Positions 16,581 to 24,265 of a DNA stretch of 64,000 nucleotides are shown here, one piece after another; position 1 is the first letter of the stretch; the number at the start of each line of letters is the position of its first letter. The notes beneath the pieces were generated by a model. The model did not search any database. It worked only from the letters and a program-made list of their open reading frames with translations, and had not been told where the DNA came from. Both the position numbers and the translations under genes were made by a program. The DNA lies in NCBI GenBank assembly GCA_040758375.1, contig JBFLWE010000009.1, positions 1 to 64,000 on the forward strand. Reading direction: 5' to 3'. This stretch comes from CAMLIZ01 sp040758375 (GTDB taxonomy: Bacteria; Pseudomonadota; Gammaproteobacteria; Burkholderiales; Burkholderiaceae_C).

Positions 16581-17867
16581 ATGGACAGCGCCCGCGCCGA
16601 CGCCCTGGCCGCCGCCCACCGGCTCGCCACGCAAGGCTGGATCCCGCGCCACGCCGAAGCCTTTCGCCACCTGCCGCCGCCGGCCGCCGAGGTGTGGCTG
16701 GGCGGCGCGGCCGGGGCGCAACACGCACCGGGTTGCGAAGCGCATCCGCTCGCCGGCGCGGGCTGGACGCTGCACCCCATCGGCCACAGCCCGCAGGGCC
16801 GGGTCGATGCCCGCTGGCTCGACGCGGCCGACCCCGAGCAACGCGCCGAGCTGTTCGCCGGGCTGCCCCCGCCCTCTGGCGCCGGCGAGGCCGACGAGGC
16901 CGGCGACGCCGCGCCTTTCGCCTGGGCCCACCGCGCGCTGTGCCGCCAGGGGCTGCGCCTGCGCATCGGCGGCACCCCCGGCGCCGAGCGCGGCGCGTCC
17001 GACACCGTGTGGCTGCAACTGCGCCACCAGCCGCGCAGCACCGTCGAGGCGCCGCTGCTGGTGCTCGAGGTGCTCGCCGGCGTGCAGTGCGTGCTGGTCG
17101 AGACCCACGACCGCCAGCCGCTGGCCTGCCAGCAGGCCATCGTGCAGAACCTGCAGGTGCACCTGCGCCTCGGCGAGGGCGCGACGCTGCGGCATCTGCG
17201 GGTCGCCACGCCGGGCTGCACGGACCGCATCGCCCACCACCAGCACACCGTGCTGGCCCGGGGCGCGCGCTACGAGCAGGCCCTGCTCGCCTCGGGCGCC
17301 GCCTACCACCTGCAGCACCATGCGATCGAGATGCCGGCCGAACAGGCCGAGGCCCGCAGCGCCGCGCTGCTGCTGGCGGCCGACTCGGTGCTCGATCAAC
17401 AGGTGCGCATCGCGCACGCCGCGGCGCGCACCACGAGCGCCTTCGAAGGCCTCGCGCTGGCCAGCGGCGCGGCGCGCGCGGTGCTCAACGCGCACACGCG
17501 CATCGCGCCACACGCCGCGCAGGCGCAAGTGCGGCAAAGGCTGACCGGCATCCCCACCGGCGGCCAGCCGCGGCTGGTGCTGCGCCCGCACCTGGAGATC
17601 CACCACGACCAGGTGCAGGCCGCGCACGGCGCCACCTGGGGCGCGCTGCCCGAGGACGCGCTGTTCTATGCCCGCCAGCGCGGGCTCGACGAGCGCAGCG
17701 CACGCGGGCTGATCGTCGAGGGCCTGGCCGGCGCCTCGCTGCAGCGCTGTTTCAGCGACGAGGGGCTGATCGACGCGCTGGAGCTGCCCGCGCTGCTGCG
17801 CGATGCGCTGGCGCGCCACCTGGCGGCGGACGACCCGGCCGCAGCGCAGGACGGCCGCCATGGGTGA
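16581..17867 (+). CDS. sufD: Fe-S cluster assembly protein SufD
   Basis: The 428-residue protein is the SufD partner of SufB. The N-terminal third is variable (Ala/Gly-rich). The conserved beta-helix core follows, with VLVETHDRQPL, GATLRHLRVATPG and RLVLRPHLEIHHDQVQAAHG. The C-terminal helical part has DALFYARQRGLDERSARGLIVEG, matching the SufB/SufD family. It overlaps sufS by 8 bases. It is more divergent than SufB, which is usual. Confidence 0.94.
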   Translation: MDSARADALAAAHRLATQGWIPRHAEAFRHLPPPAAEVWLGGAAGAQHAPGCEAHPLAGAGWTLHPIGHSPQGRVDARWLDAADPEQRAELFAGLPPPSGAGEADEAGDAAPFAWAHRALCRQGLRLRIGGTPGAERGASDTVWLQLRHQPRSTVEAPLLVLEVLAGVQCVLVETHDRQPLACQQAIVQNLQVHLRLGEGATLRHLRVATPGCTDRIAHHQHTVLARGARYEQALLASGAAYHLQHHAIEMPAEQAEARSAALLLAADSVLDQQVRIAHAAARTTSAFEGLALASGAARAVLNAHTRIAPHAAQAQVRQRLTGIPTGGQPRLVLRPHLEIHHDQVQAAHGATWGALPEDALFYARQRGLDERSARGLIVEGLAGASLQRCFSDEGLIDALELPALLRDALARHLAADDPAAAQDGRHG

Positions 17868-19116
17868 GGTGCACATGGCCGATCGCGCGGGCCTGGACAG
17901 CCTGCGCGCGCTGTTTCCCGTGCTGGCGCAACCGGTCAACGGCGCGCCGCTGGCCTACCTGGACAACGCGGCCACCACGCAGGCGCCGCTGCCGGTGCAC
18001 GAGGCCATGCGCCGGTTCGAGCAGCACGACCGCGCCAACATCCACCGCGGCGTGCACACGCTGAGCCAGCGCGCCACCGACGCCTTCGAGCAGGCCCGCG
18101 CCACGCTCAAGCGCTTCGTCGGCGCGGGGGCGGCGCACGAGCTGGTGTTCACCTCGGGCGCCACCGAGGCGCTCAACCTCGTGGCCCACGGTCTGTCGGC
18201 CGGCGGGGCCGCGCCCGCGTTCATCGGCCCCGGCGACGAGATCGTCGTCAGCGGCCTCGAACACCATGCCAACCTGGTGCCCTGGCAGCAGGCGGCGCGG
18301 CGCTGCGGGGCGCGGCTGCGCACGCTGTGGCCCGACGCACAGGGCCGGCTCCACCCGCAAGACCTGGCGCGGCTGCTGACGCCGCGCACGCGGGTGTTCG
18401 CCGTCACCGCCTGCGCCAACGCCACCGGCGAGCGGCCCCCTTACGAGGCCCTGCTGGCGCTGGCCGCCGAGGCCGGCGCGCTCACCGTGCTGGACGCCGC
18501 GCAATCGGTGGCCCACGCGGTGCCCGAGCTGTCGGCGCTGGCCTGCGACTTCATGGCCTTCTCGGGCCACAAGATGCACGGCCCGATGGGCACCGGCGCC
18601 CTCGTCGGCCGGCGCGCCGCGCTGGAGCGGCTGGAGCCGCTGCGCTACGGCGGCGACATGGTGGCGGGCGTGAGCGCCACCGAGGCCCGCTTCGCCGAGC
18701 TGCCGATGCGGCTGGAAGGCGGCACGCCCCACGTGGCCGGCGCGGTGGGCCTGGCGGCGGCCGCGGCCTTCATCGACCACGCCGGGCGCGCGCGCATCGA
18801 CGCCCACGTGGGCGCGCTGCGCGCGCACGCCGCCGCGGGCCTGGCGGCACTGCCCGGCGTGACGGTGCTGTCGGCCGGCACGGCCGCGTCGGCCATCGTG
18901 TCCTTCGTCGCCGAGGGCGTGCATCCGCACGACATCGGCACGCTGCTCGACGAACGCGGCATTGCCGTGCGCACCGGCCACCACTGCGCGCAACCGCTGC
19001 TCGACCACCTGGGCCTGGGGCCCACCACGCGCGCCTCGTTCGCGCTGTACAACACGCATGCCGAGGTCGAGCGCCTGCTCGCCGGCGTGGCGCATGCGCT
19101 GGAGGTGTTGCGATGA
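17860..19116 (+). CDS. sufS: cysteine desulfurase SufS
   Basis: The 418-residue PLP enzyme removes sulfur from L-cysteine for cluster assembly. YLDNAATTQ is near residue 30, NIHRGVHTLSQRAT follows, and the PLP Lys is K238 in FSGHKMHGP. The catalytic Cys is C376 in VRTGHHCAQP, the class II (SufS) loop arrangement. The ATG at 17860 overlaps sufD; a second ATG at 17875 is an equally possible start. The next gene is sufU-like, so this is a SufS-SufU pairing rather than SufS-SufE. Confidence 0.96.
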   Translation: MGEVHMADRAGLDSLRALFPVLAQPVNGAPLAYLDNAATTQAPLPVHEAMRRFEQHDRANIHRGVHTLSQRATDAFEQARATLKRFVGAGAAHELVFTSGATEALNLVAHGLSAGGAAPAFIGPGDEIVVSGLEHHANLVPWQQAARRCGARLRTLWPDAQGRLHPQDLARLLTPRTRVFAVTACANATGERPPYEALLALAAEAGALTVLDAAQSVAHAVPELSALACDFMAFSGHKMHGPMGTGALVGRRAALERLEPLRYGGDMVAGVSATEARFAELPMRLEGGTPHVAGAVGLAAAAAFIDHAGRARIDAHVGALRAHAAAGLAALPGVTVLSAGTAASAIVSFVAEGVHPHDIGTLLDERGIAVRTGHHCAQPLLDHLGLGPTTRASFALYNTHAEVERLLAGVAHALEVLR

Positions 19117-19553
19117 ACCCCACCAGCGCCGCCGAGCTCGAGCTGTACCAGGACGTGGTGATGGACCACAAGCGCTCGCCGCGCCATTTCGGCACGCTGC
19201 CGGCCCCCACGCACCAGGCGCGCGGCCACAATCCGAGCTGCGGCGACGACCTGCAGGTGGCGCTGCAGGTGGCGCAGGGCCAGGTGCGCGACATCCGCTT
19301 CAGCGGACAGGGCTGCGCGATCTGCATCGCGTCGGCCTCGATGATGGCCGAGGCCGTGCGCGGCGCCGACGTGGCGGTCGCGCAGCAGCTGCAGCGGCGC
19401 TTTCGCGCGGTGCTCACCGGCGAGCTCGAGCCCGAGGCGGCGCAGCTGGGCAAGCTGGTCAGCCTGGCCGGCGTGCGCCGCTATCCGGGCCGCATCAAGT
19501 GCGCGCTGCTGGGCTGGCATGCGCTGATGCATGCGCTGGACGAGGCGCCATGA
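19113..19553 (+). CDS. sufU: SufU-type sulfur transfer/scaffold protein
   Basis: The 146-residue protein has the three conserved Cys of the IscU/SufU fold: NPSCGDDL, GQGCAICIASASMM and RIKCALLGWHAL. The segment between the second and third, with FRAVLTGELEPEAAQLGKL, is the insertion that marks SufU rather than IscU. SufU accepts persulfide from SufS using a bound zinc. It overlaps both neighbours in ATGA fashion, so its stoichiometry with SufS is probably set by translational coupling. Confidence 0.93.
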   Translation: MNPTSAAELELYQDVVMDHKRSPRHFGTLPAPTHQARGHNPSCGDDLQVALQVAQGQVRDIRFSGQGCAICIASASMMAEAVRGADVAVAQQLQRRFRAVLTGELEPEAAQLGKLVSLAGVRRYPGRIKCALLGWHALMHALDEAP

Positions 19554-20095
19554 GGTCGCAGCGCGAACCGGTGGTGACCCTGCGCGCGGTGCGGGTCGAG
19601 TGCATCCCCGACGGCCGCAGCGCCGAGCTGCCGGCCGGCACGCCGGCGCTGATCACGCAGGCGCTGGGCGGCTCGTTCACGCTGTGGGTCGAGGGGCAGC
19701 TGGTGCGCCTGCGCGGCGCCGATGCCGACGCCATCGGCAAGCCGCCTCCCGAGGCGCCCACGACACCGGCCGTCACAGGGCCCGAGGGCTTGCGCGGGCT
19801 GGTGTGGCAGGCGCTGAAGACCTGCTACGACCCGGAGATACCGGTCGACATCGTAGAGTTGGGCCTGGTCTACGCGTGCGACGTGTCGCCGCTGGAAGAC
19901 GGGCAGTTCCGCGTGCTGATCGAGATGACCCTGACCGCGCCGGGCTGCGGCATGGGCGAGGCCATCGCCGACGACGTCTGCAACAAGGTGCTCGCGCTGC
20001 CGCAGGTGGGCGAGGCGACGGTGAACATGGTGTTCGACCCGCCCTGGGACCGCTCGATGATGTCCGAAGCCGCGCTGCTGACGCTCGGCCTGTGA
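19550..20095 (+). CDS. sufT: SufT-like Fe-S maturation protein (MIP18/PaaD-like fold)
   Basis: The 181-residue protein combines an N-terminal beta-rich extension (PAGTPALITQALGGSFTLWVEG) with a C-terminal DUF59/MIP18 domain. That domain contains CYDPEIPVDIVELGLVYACDV and the conserved Cys in LTAPGCGMGEAIADDV, ending in VFDPPWDRSMMSE. This architecture is that of SufT, an auxiliary factor for Fe-S protein maturation. It is the last gene of the suf operon. Its 3' half is overlapped on the other strand by the end of a convergent membrane-protein gene. Confidence 0.92.
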   Translation: MRSQREPVVTLRAVRVECIPDGRSAELPAGTPALITQALGGSFTLWVEGQLVRLRGADADAIGKPPPEAPTTPAVTGPEGLRGLVWQALKTCYDPEIPVDIVELGLVYACDVSPLEDGQFRVLIEMTLTAPGCGMGEAIADDVCNKVLALPQVGEATVNMVFDPPWDRSMMSEAALLTLGL

Positions 20096-20691
20096 GCCCT
20101 CGCGACGCCGAGCGCCGCCCGGACCGCAAAGGCCCCCAGCGCCAGCGCCCACAGCACCAGGCCGATGCCGGCCCGGCGCTGGTCGTCCTGCAGGTAGTTC
20201 ACGCACAGCCGCTCGGGCGCATCGACGAACAGCAGGCCCGCGGTGGCCAGCATCCAGGCCAGGTTGCCGACGAAGAACAGCGCCACTTCGGCATCGAGGC
20301 GGCGCCAGCCGTCGGCCAGCAGCCAGCCCGCCAGCCACCAGCTGGCGAGCTTGGCCGCGGCCACGCCGGGCACCAGCAGTGCGGCGTCCAGCGCCGACGG
20401 CAGCATCCACACCAGCGCGACGCCGCTGGCCAGCGTGGCGCTGGTCCAGCCGTGCCAGTCGAGCCGGCGCTGGCGGCGCAGCCAGCGGCGCGACTGTACG
20501 CGGCGCAGGCACAGCCGGCCGGCCGACCAGCCGGCGGCGAACAGCAGCGGGAACTCGCCCAGCATGTGCAGAGACATGCGGCTTTCGATGCCGTGGCGCA
20601 GCGCCGGCCACAGCAGCGCCAGCGGCAGCAGCGCCAACAGCGCCAGCACGAGCAGCCAGGCCGCGCGCAGGGGCGGCAGACGCGGCTTCAC
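19870..20691 (-). CDS. multi-pass membrane protein of the oxidase operon
   Basis: The GTG start overlaps the SCO stop as GTGA. The 273-residue product has about five hydrophobic helices, including AAWLLVLALLALLPLALLW, MLGEFPLLFAAGWSAG and VALFFVGNLAWMLATAGLLF. A charged DDQQRRAG-like turn (YLQDDQRRAGIG) precedes the last helix. The family is not named, but the gene is coupled to a SCO copper chaperone and a heme-copper oxidase, so an assembly role is likely. The last 75 codons are antisense to sufT and are hydrophilic, unlike the rest; the functional protein may effectively end near 20100. Confidence 0.7.
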   Translation of the reverse strand: MKPRLPPLRAAWLLVLALLALLPLALLWPALRHGIESRMSLHMLGEFPLLFAAGWSAGRLCLRRVQSRRWLRRQRRLDWHGWTSATLASGVALVWMLPSALDAALLVPGVAAAKLASWWLAGWLLADGWRRLDAEVALFFVGNLAWMLATAGLLFVDAPERLCVNYLQDDQRRAGIGLVLWALALGAFAVRAALGVARAHRPSVSSAASDIIERSQGGSNTMFTVASPTCGSASTLLQTSSAMASPMPQPGAVRVISISTRNCPSSSGDTSHA

Positions 20692-21344
20692 CGCGCAGCC
20701 TCGCGCCGCGCTGCCGCCAGGCGCTGCGCCGCCTCCAGCGCCTGCGGCCACTGGTCGAAGGCGTACAGGCCGCGCAGCCGCCCGTGCCCGTCGAGCAGGT
20801 GGATCGCGCCGTTGTGCACGAAGCCGCCGGCCCCGTCCGGGACCACGACGACCCCGAGCGAGCGCAGCAATGCGCCGGCGCCGTCGTGCGTCGCGGGCAC
20901 CGCGAGCGACCAGTAGCGCGGGTCCGCGCCCATCTGCGCGGCATGGCGCGCAAGCTGCGCCGGATCGTCGTGTTCCAGGTCGAACGAGATCGAGACCAGG
21001 TGCACGGCCCCGGGCAGCGCCGCATCCGGCCGGGCGGCCAGCGCGCGCTGCATCTGCTGGTACTCGCTGCCCAGCGCGCGGCACACGCCGGGGCAGCGGG
21101 TGTAGATGAAATCGACCAGGTAGGCCGCGGGCGCGGCCCCGCCCGCGCCCCACATGCGGGGCTCACGGCCGTCAGGGCCGCGCAGGGCCACCACCGCGGC
21201 GCGCAGCTCCCCGGCCTGCAGCTGCTGCTGGCGCCGCGCGTCGAAGGTCCAGACCTCGAAGCCGTGGGTCCAGCGGTGCAGGCCCGCCGCCAGCGCGAGC
21301 AGCAGCCCCAGGCACAGCGCAGCGGTGGCGCGTCGCGCGTTCAC
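20688..21344 (-). CDS. SCO1/SenC family copper chaperone
   Basis: The 218-residue protein has an N-terminal membrane anchor (ATAALCLGLLLALAAGL) and a thioredoxin-like domain. The copper motif CxxxC is present in FIYTRCPGVCRALG (about residues 80-86), and a late His in VHNGAIHLLDG supplies the third ligand. SCO proteins deliver copper to heme-copper oxidases or protect against redox stress, from the periplasmic side. The GTG start overlaps the upstream cytochrome stop as GTGA. Its presence argues that the neighbouring oxidase uses copper. Confidence 0.9.
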   Translation of the reverse strand: MNARRATAALCLGLLLALAAGLHRWTHGFEVWTFDARRQQQLQAGELRAAVVALRGPDGREPRMWGAGGAAPAAYLVDFIYTRCPGVCRALGSEYQQMQRALAARPDAALPGAVHLVSISFDLEHDDPAQLARHAAQMGADPRYWSLAVPATHDGAGALLRSLGVVVVPDGAGGFVHNGAIHLLDGHGRLRGLYAFDQWPQALEAAQRLAAARREAAR

Positions 21345-21934
21345 TTCAGCGGCAGCAGCTCGGCGTCGCCCTTGAACGGCCCGCTGCGGCCCGCCGTGGC
21401 CTGGCGCACCTCCGCCACCATGTCGGCCGTCACCGGCTCCGCGCTGTGGCCCCATTGGCTGCGCAGGTGGGTGAGCACCGCGGCAAGTTCGGCATCGGGC
21501 AGCTGCGCGCCGAAGCCGGGCATCGCGCCGTCATAGGTGCGGCCCCTGACGGTCAGGGGGCCGCTGGCGCCGTGCAGCACCAGCGCGACCAGCGTGCTCG
21601 GCTTGCCCAGCACCCACTCGCTGCCGGCCAGCGGCGGGAACACGCCGGGCAGCCCGCTGCCGCCGGCCTGGTGGCAGGCCGCGCAGCGCGCGGCGTACAC
21701 CGCCGCTCCGTCCGCCGCAGCGCCGGCGGCCGCGGGCGCCGCCCCCTGCAGCTCGGCGGCGGAGCGGCCGTCGCCGAGCGCGGGCGCGTTGCCGAGGGAC
21801 GAGCGGGCGATGTAGGCCGCGCCGAACCCGAGCAGCAGCGCGGTCAGCACGATGACCCCCCAGGGCATCGGGTTCGCGCTTTCGTGAGGCTCCGGATTCT
21901 CGCGTTGCTGCTGCGGATGGATGGGCAGGGTCAT
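21341..21934 (-). CDS. membrane-anchored monoheme cytochrome c
   Basis: The 197-residue protein starts with a hydrophilic segment, then a single membrane helix (PMPWGVIVLTALLLGFGAAY, about 24-43). A class I cytochrome c domain follows, with heme motif CAACH and a late Met region (DGAMPGFGAQLPDAEL). It overlaps the CcoO-like gene as ATGA. By position it replaces the CcoP subunit of cbb3 oxidases, but it has one heme motif instead of two. It would pass electrons to the CcoO-like subunit. Confidence 0.9.
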   Translation of the reverse strand: MTLPIHPQQQRENPEPHESANPMPWGVIVLTALLLGFGAAYIARSSLGNAPALGDGRSAAELQGAAPAAAGAAADGAAVYAARCAACHQAGGSGLPGVFPPLAGSEWVLGKPSTLVALVLHGASGPLTVRGRTYDGAMPGFGAQLPDAELAAVLTHLRSQWGHSAEPVTADMVAEVRQATAGRSGPFKGDAELLPLK

Positions 21935-22524
21935 GGCTTCAAGGCAGGTGCGGCGACGGCGGGATAGCTGCGGTCGAGCGACCGCAGGTACGTCACGAGG
22001 TCCACGGCTTGCGGGCGCGCCACCACCACCCGGCCGGCCGGCGCCTGGCCCGGCGGCAGGGTCACGACCACGTCGCCCTGGTCGGCCTTGGCCTTGGTCT
22101 CGAACAGGAAGGGGTAGCTCGGCATGATGCTGCCCGGCACGTAGGCGCGCGGCTGGTACAGGTGGCCCAGCTGCCATTGCTCGCTGGGCTGGCGCACGCC
22201 GATGTTCATCAGGTCGGGGCCGGTGCGCATGGTGCCCAGCAGGTGCGGCTGGTCGTACGCATAGTCGCCGGCGACCGTGGCGCGTCCCCAGCCGCGCGAG
22301 AAGTCGGGCGCGAAGGCCTTGGCGCGCGGCTGCTGCGAGTGGCAGTAGACGCAGCCATTGGCGATGTACACCTCGCGCCCGCGCTGCTCGGCGCTGGTGT
22401 AGGGCCTGAGGCCGGGCAGCGGCGGCGTGTCGCGCACCTGCAGGTAGGGCAGCACCACCAGCGCGCTGGTCGACAGCGCCAGCATCAGCATCGCGCCCGA
22501 GACGAGCTTGATCTCGTTGTTCAT
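21931..22524 (-). CDS. CcoO-like membrane cytochrome c subunit
   Basis: The 197-residue protein is similar to CcoO, the monoheme subunit II of cbb3 oxidases: an N-terminal anchor (GAMLMLALSTSALVVLPYL), then GREVYIANGCVYCHSQQ (heme c), RTGPDLMNIGVR, HLYQPRAYVPGSIMPSYPFL (Met ligand) and VDLVTYLRSL. It is a little shorter than typical CcoO. It is coupled as ATGA to both neighbours. Electrons would come from the cytochrome c gene next to it. Confidence 0.9.
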   Translation of the reverse strand: MNNEIKLVSGAMLMLALSTSALVVLPYLQVRDTPPLPGLRPYTSAEQRGREVYIANGCVYCHSQQPRAKAFAPDFSRGWGRATVAGDYAYDQPHLLGTMRTGPDLMNIGVRQPSEQWQLGHLYQPRAYVPGSIMPSYPFLFETKAKADQGDVVVTLPPGQAPAGRVVVARPQAVDLVTYLRSLDRSYPAVAAPALKP

Positions 22525-24167
22525 GCCGCCGCCTCCTTGCGCAGCAGCTGGCGCAACAGCGCCGGCCGGTCGCGCCGCGGCCCCAGGCCCAGGGCCAGCG
22601 CCGTGAAGTGCGCCGCGAACACCAGGTGCCCCAGCACCATCAGCGCGCCGCCGAGGCTGCGCCCCTTCAGGTAGGGCAGCGTCACGGCCACCGAGTCCAT
22701 GAAGGGCCGCGCCGCGTCGAGCATCGCCAGGCCCTGCAGCCAGCCCCCCGCGGTCAGGCTCACGAAGTACAGCGCGAAGCCGCCGGCCACGAACCAGAAG
22801 TGCGCCGCGATCAGCCGTGGCCAGGGCCACTCGCGCGCGGTGATGCGCGGCATCACGAAATACATCGCGCCGAAGAACACGAAGCTGACGAAGCCGTAAA
22901 GCCCCAGGTGGGCGTGCGCCACCGTGTAGTGCGTGAAGTGCGTGACGGCGTTGATGCTGCGCAGCGCCTCGAACGAGCCCTGCACCGAACTGGCCGTGTA
23001 CATCAGCCCGCCCACGCCGATGAAGCGCAGCGTGGGCGACCAGCGCAGCGCGGACAGCCGGCCCTGCAGCGTCTGGTACTGGTTCACCGTGAACGCGGCG
23101 ACCGGGATGATCATCATCATGCTCTGCACGATGGACAGCGTGATCATCCACTCGGGCACCGGCCCGCCGATCAGGTGGTGGCCGCCGACCTGGCCGTAGA
23201 AGAAGGCCAGGCCCCAGAAGCCGAGCAGCGACAGGTTGTACGACTGGATCGGCCGGCCGATCACCTTGGGCAGGAAGTAGTACACCGAGGCCAGCGCCAG
23301 CGGCGTGTAGAACAGCCCCAGCACGTTGTGACCGAACCACCAGTTCATTGCTGCCTGCTGCACGCCCTGGTGCAGCCCCGGCAGCTTGGCGACGACGAAC
23401 AGCACCGGCAGCCAGAACAGCGCGCAGGCCATGTACCAGACCGACACGTACAGGTGCCCGACGCGCCGGTTCACCAGCGTGAACACCAGCGGCAGACCGA
23501 TCAGCGCGCCGCCGGCGGCGAACAGGATGCCGATCTGCCACGGGATCTCGAGCCACTCCAGGCCGTCGTTGAGGCCCGCGGCGATGCTGCCCAGCCCGGC
23601 GACCAGCGCCGCATTCCAGAGCACCGCGCCGACGAAGGCGAAGCGCGCGCCCAGCAGCGGCGTCTTCAGCAGCCGCGGGATCACGAACATCGCGATGCCC
23701 AGGCCCGCCATCGGCGCCCAGCCGTAGGCCACCGCATTGAGGTGGAGGGTGCGGATGCGGCCGAAGGTCAGCCATGCCTGCTGCACCAGCCAGTCGGGCT
23801 CGTGCAGCTTGACCGACGCGACCAGCCCGGCCGCCGAGGCCACCAGCAGCCAGGCGACGGCGCAGCAGAAGAAGAAGAACACCAGCGGCGCGGTGGACGC
23901 ATCGGCGCGTGCGCGCTCGGCCAGCTCGCCGGCATCGGCCGGCGCGGCCCGGCCGCCGCCGGCCGCGTCCACCGCGTCCTGCAGACCCCCTTGTGCCGGC
24001 GGCGCGGCAGCGGGTTCCTCGACCAGGCCGATCTCGCCGCGGGCGAAGATCACCTCGGCGCCCGCGCTGCGGCGGTCGAACAGGCCCGTGCGCTGCGACC
24101 AGATGAGCACCAGCAGGGCGACGAAGGACAGCACGAAGGCCGACAACAGGATGGCAACGGTGTTCAT
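22521..24167 (-). CDS. CcoN-like heme-copper oxidase subunit I lacking the catalytic Tyr
   Basis: This 548-residue subunit aligns with CcoN of cbb3 oxidases. H142 (heme b), H280 in WWFGHNVLG, H330-H331 in GGHHL (CuB ligands) and H418/H420 in VAHAHLG (hemes) are conserved. The cbb3 motif HHLHYT, whose Tyr is cross-linked to the first CuB His, reads HHLIGG here, so Tyr is Gly334. No Tyr sits four residues after H280 as in A/B-type oxidases. The Glu of STFEG is Gln396. The first 50 residues (one helix, then RTGLFDRRSAG) resemble the separate CcoS protein. NO reductases of this superfamily lack the Tyr, and an NsrR-type gene is divergent, so NO reduction is a serious alternative to oxygen reduction. 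The Glu that coordinates FeB in NorB is not seen. Confidence 0.88.
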   Translation of the reverse strand: MNTVAILLSAFVLSFVALLVLIWSQRTGLFDRRSAGAEVIFARGEIGLVEEPAAAPPAQGGLQDAVDAAGGGRAAPADAGELAERARADASTAPLVFFFFCCAVAWLLVASAAGLVASVKLHEPDWLVQQAWLTFGRIRTLHLNAVAYGWAPMAGLGIAMFVIPRLLKTPLLGARFAFVGAVLWNAALVAGLGSIAAGLNDGLEWLEIPWQIGILFAAGGALIGLPLVFTLVNRRVGHLYVSVWYMACALFWLPVLFVVAKLPGLHQGVQQAAMNWWFGHNVLGLFYTPLALASVYYFLPKVIGRPIQSYNLSLLGFWGLAFFYGQVGGHHLIGGPVPEWMITLSIVQSMMMIIPVAAFTVNQYQTLQGRLSALRWSPTLRFIGVGGLMYTASSVQGSFEALRSINAVTHFTHYTVAHAHLGLYGFVSFVFFGAMYFVMPRITAREWPWPRLIAAHFWFVAGGFALYFVSLTAGGWLQGLAMLDAARPFMDSVAVTLPYLKGRSLGGALMVLGHLVFAAHFTALALGLGPRRDRPALLRQLLRKEAAA

Positions 24168-24190
24168 GGCGGTCAGCTCGAGACCCGTAT

Positions 24191-24213
24191 AAGAAGTATC
24201 TGCAATGCATCTT
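24191..24213. promoter_or_regulatory. NsrR-like binding site 1
   Basis: Inverted repeat AAGAAGTAT-N5-ATGCATCTT; about 17 of 23 positions fit the NsrR consensus. It lies 24 bases upstream of the CcoN-like gene and 52 bases upstream of nsrR, so binding could repress both. Confidence 0.7.
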
Positions 24214-24215
24214 AT

Positions 24216-24229
24216 ATGATCCGGATCAA
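24216..24229. promoter_or_regulatory. FNR/DNR-type box
   Basis: The sequence ATGATCCGGATCAA matches the FNR-family consensus TTGAT-N4-ATCAA at 9 of 10 defined positions. It sits exactly between the two NsrR-like sites, so the divergent promoters would be activated at low oxygen or by NO via a DNR-type protein. Confidence 0.65.
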
Positions 24230-24252
24230 AACTCGTATATTCAATGCATCTT
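24230..24252. promoter_or_regulatory. NsrR-like binding site 2
   Basis: The right half AATGCATCTT is perfect and identical to site 1; the left half (AACTCGTAT) is weaker. It ends 13 bases before the nsrR start codon, suggesting autorepression. Confidence 0.6.
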
Positions 24253-24265
24253 TCTGGGGACATGC

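Noticed and set aside
22521..24167. Classical NorB nitric oxide reductase
   Set aside because: The protein aligns with CcoN along its length and lacks the NorB HLWVEG motif with the FeB Glu, so it was not named norB.
21931..24210. A 759-codon open frame spanning the CcoN-like and CcoO-like genes
   Set aside because: Only its last part is real (CcoO-like from 22524). The upstream part is an out-of-frame shadow of the CcoN-like gene.
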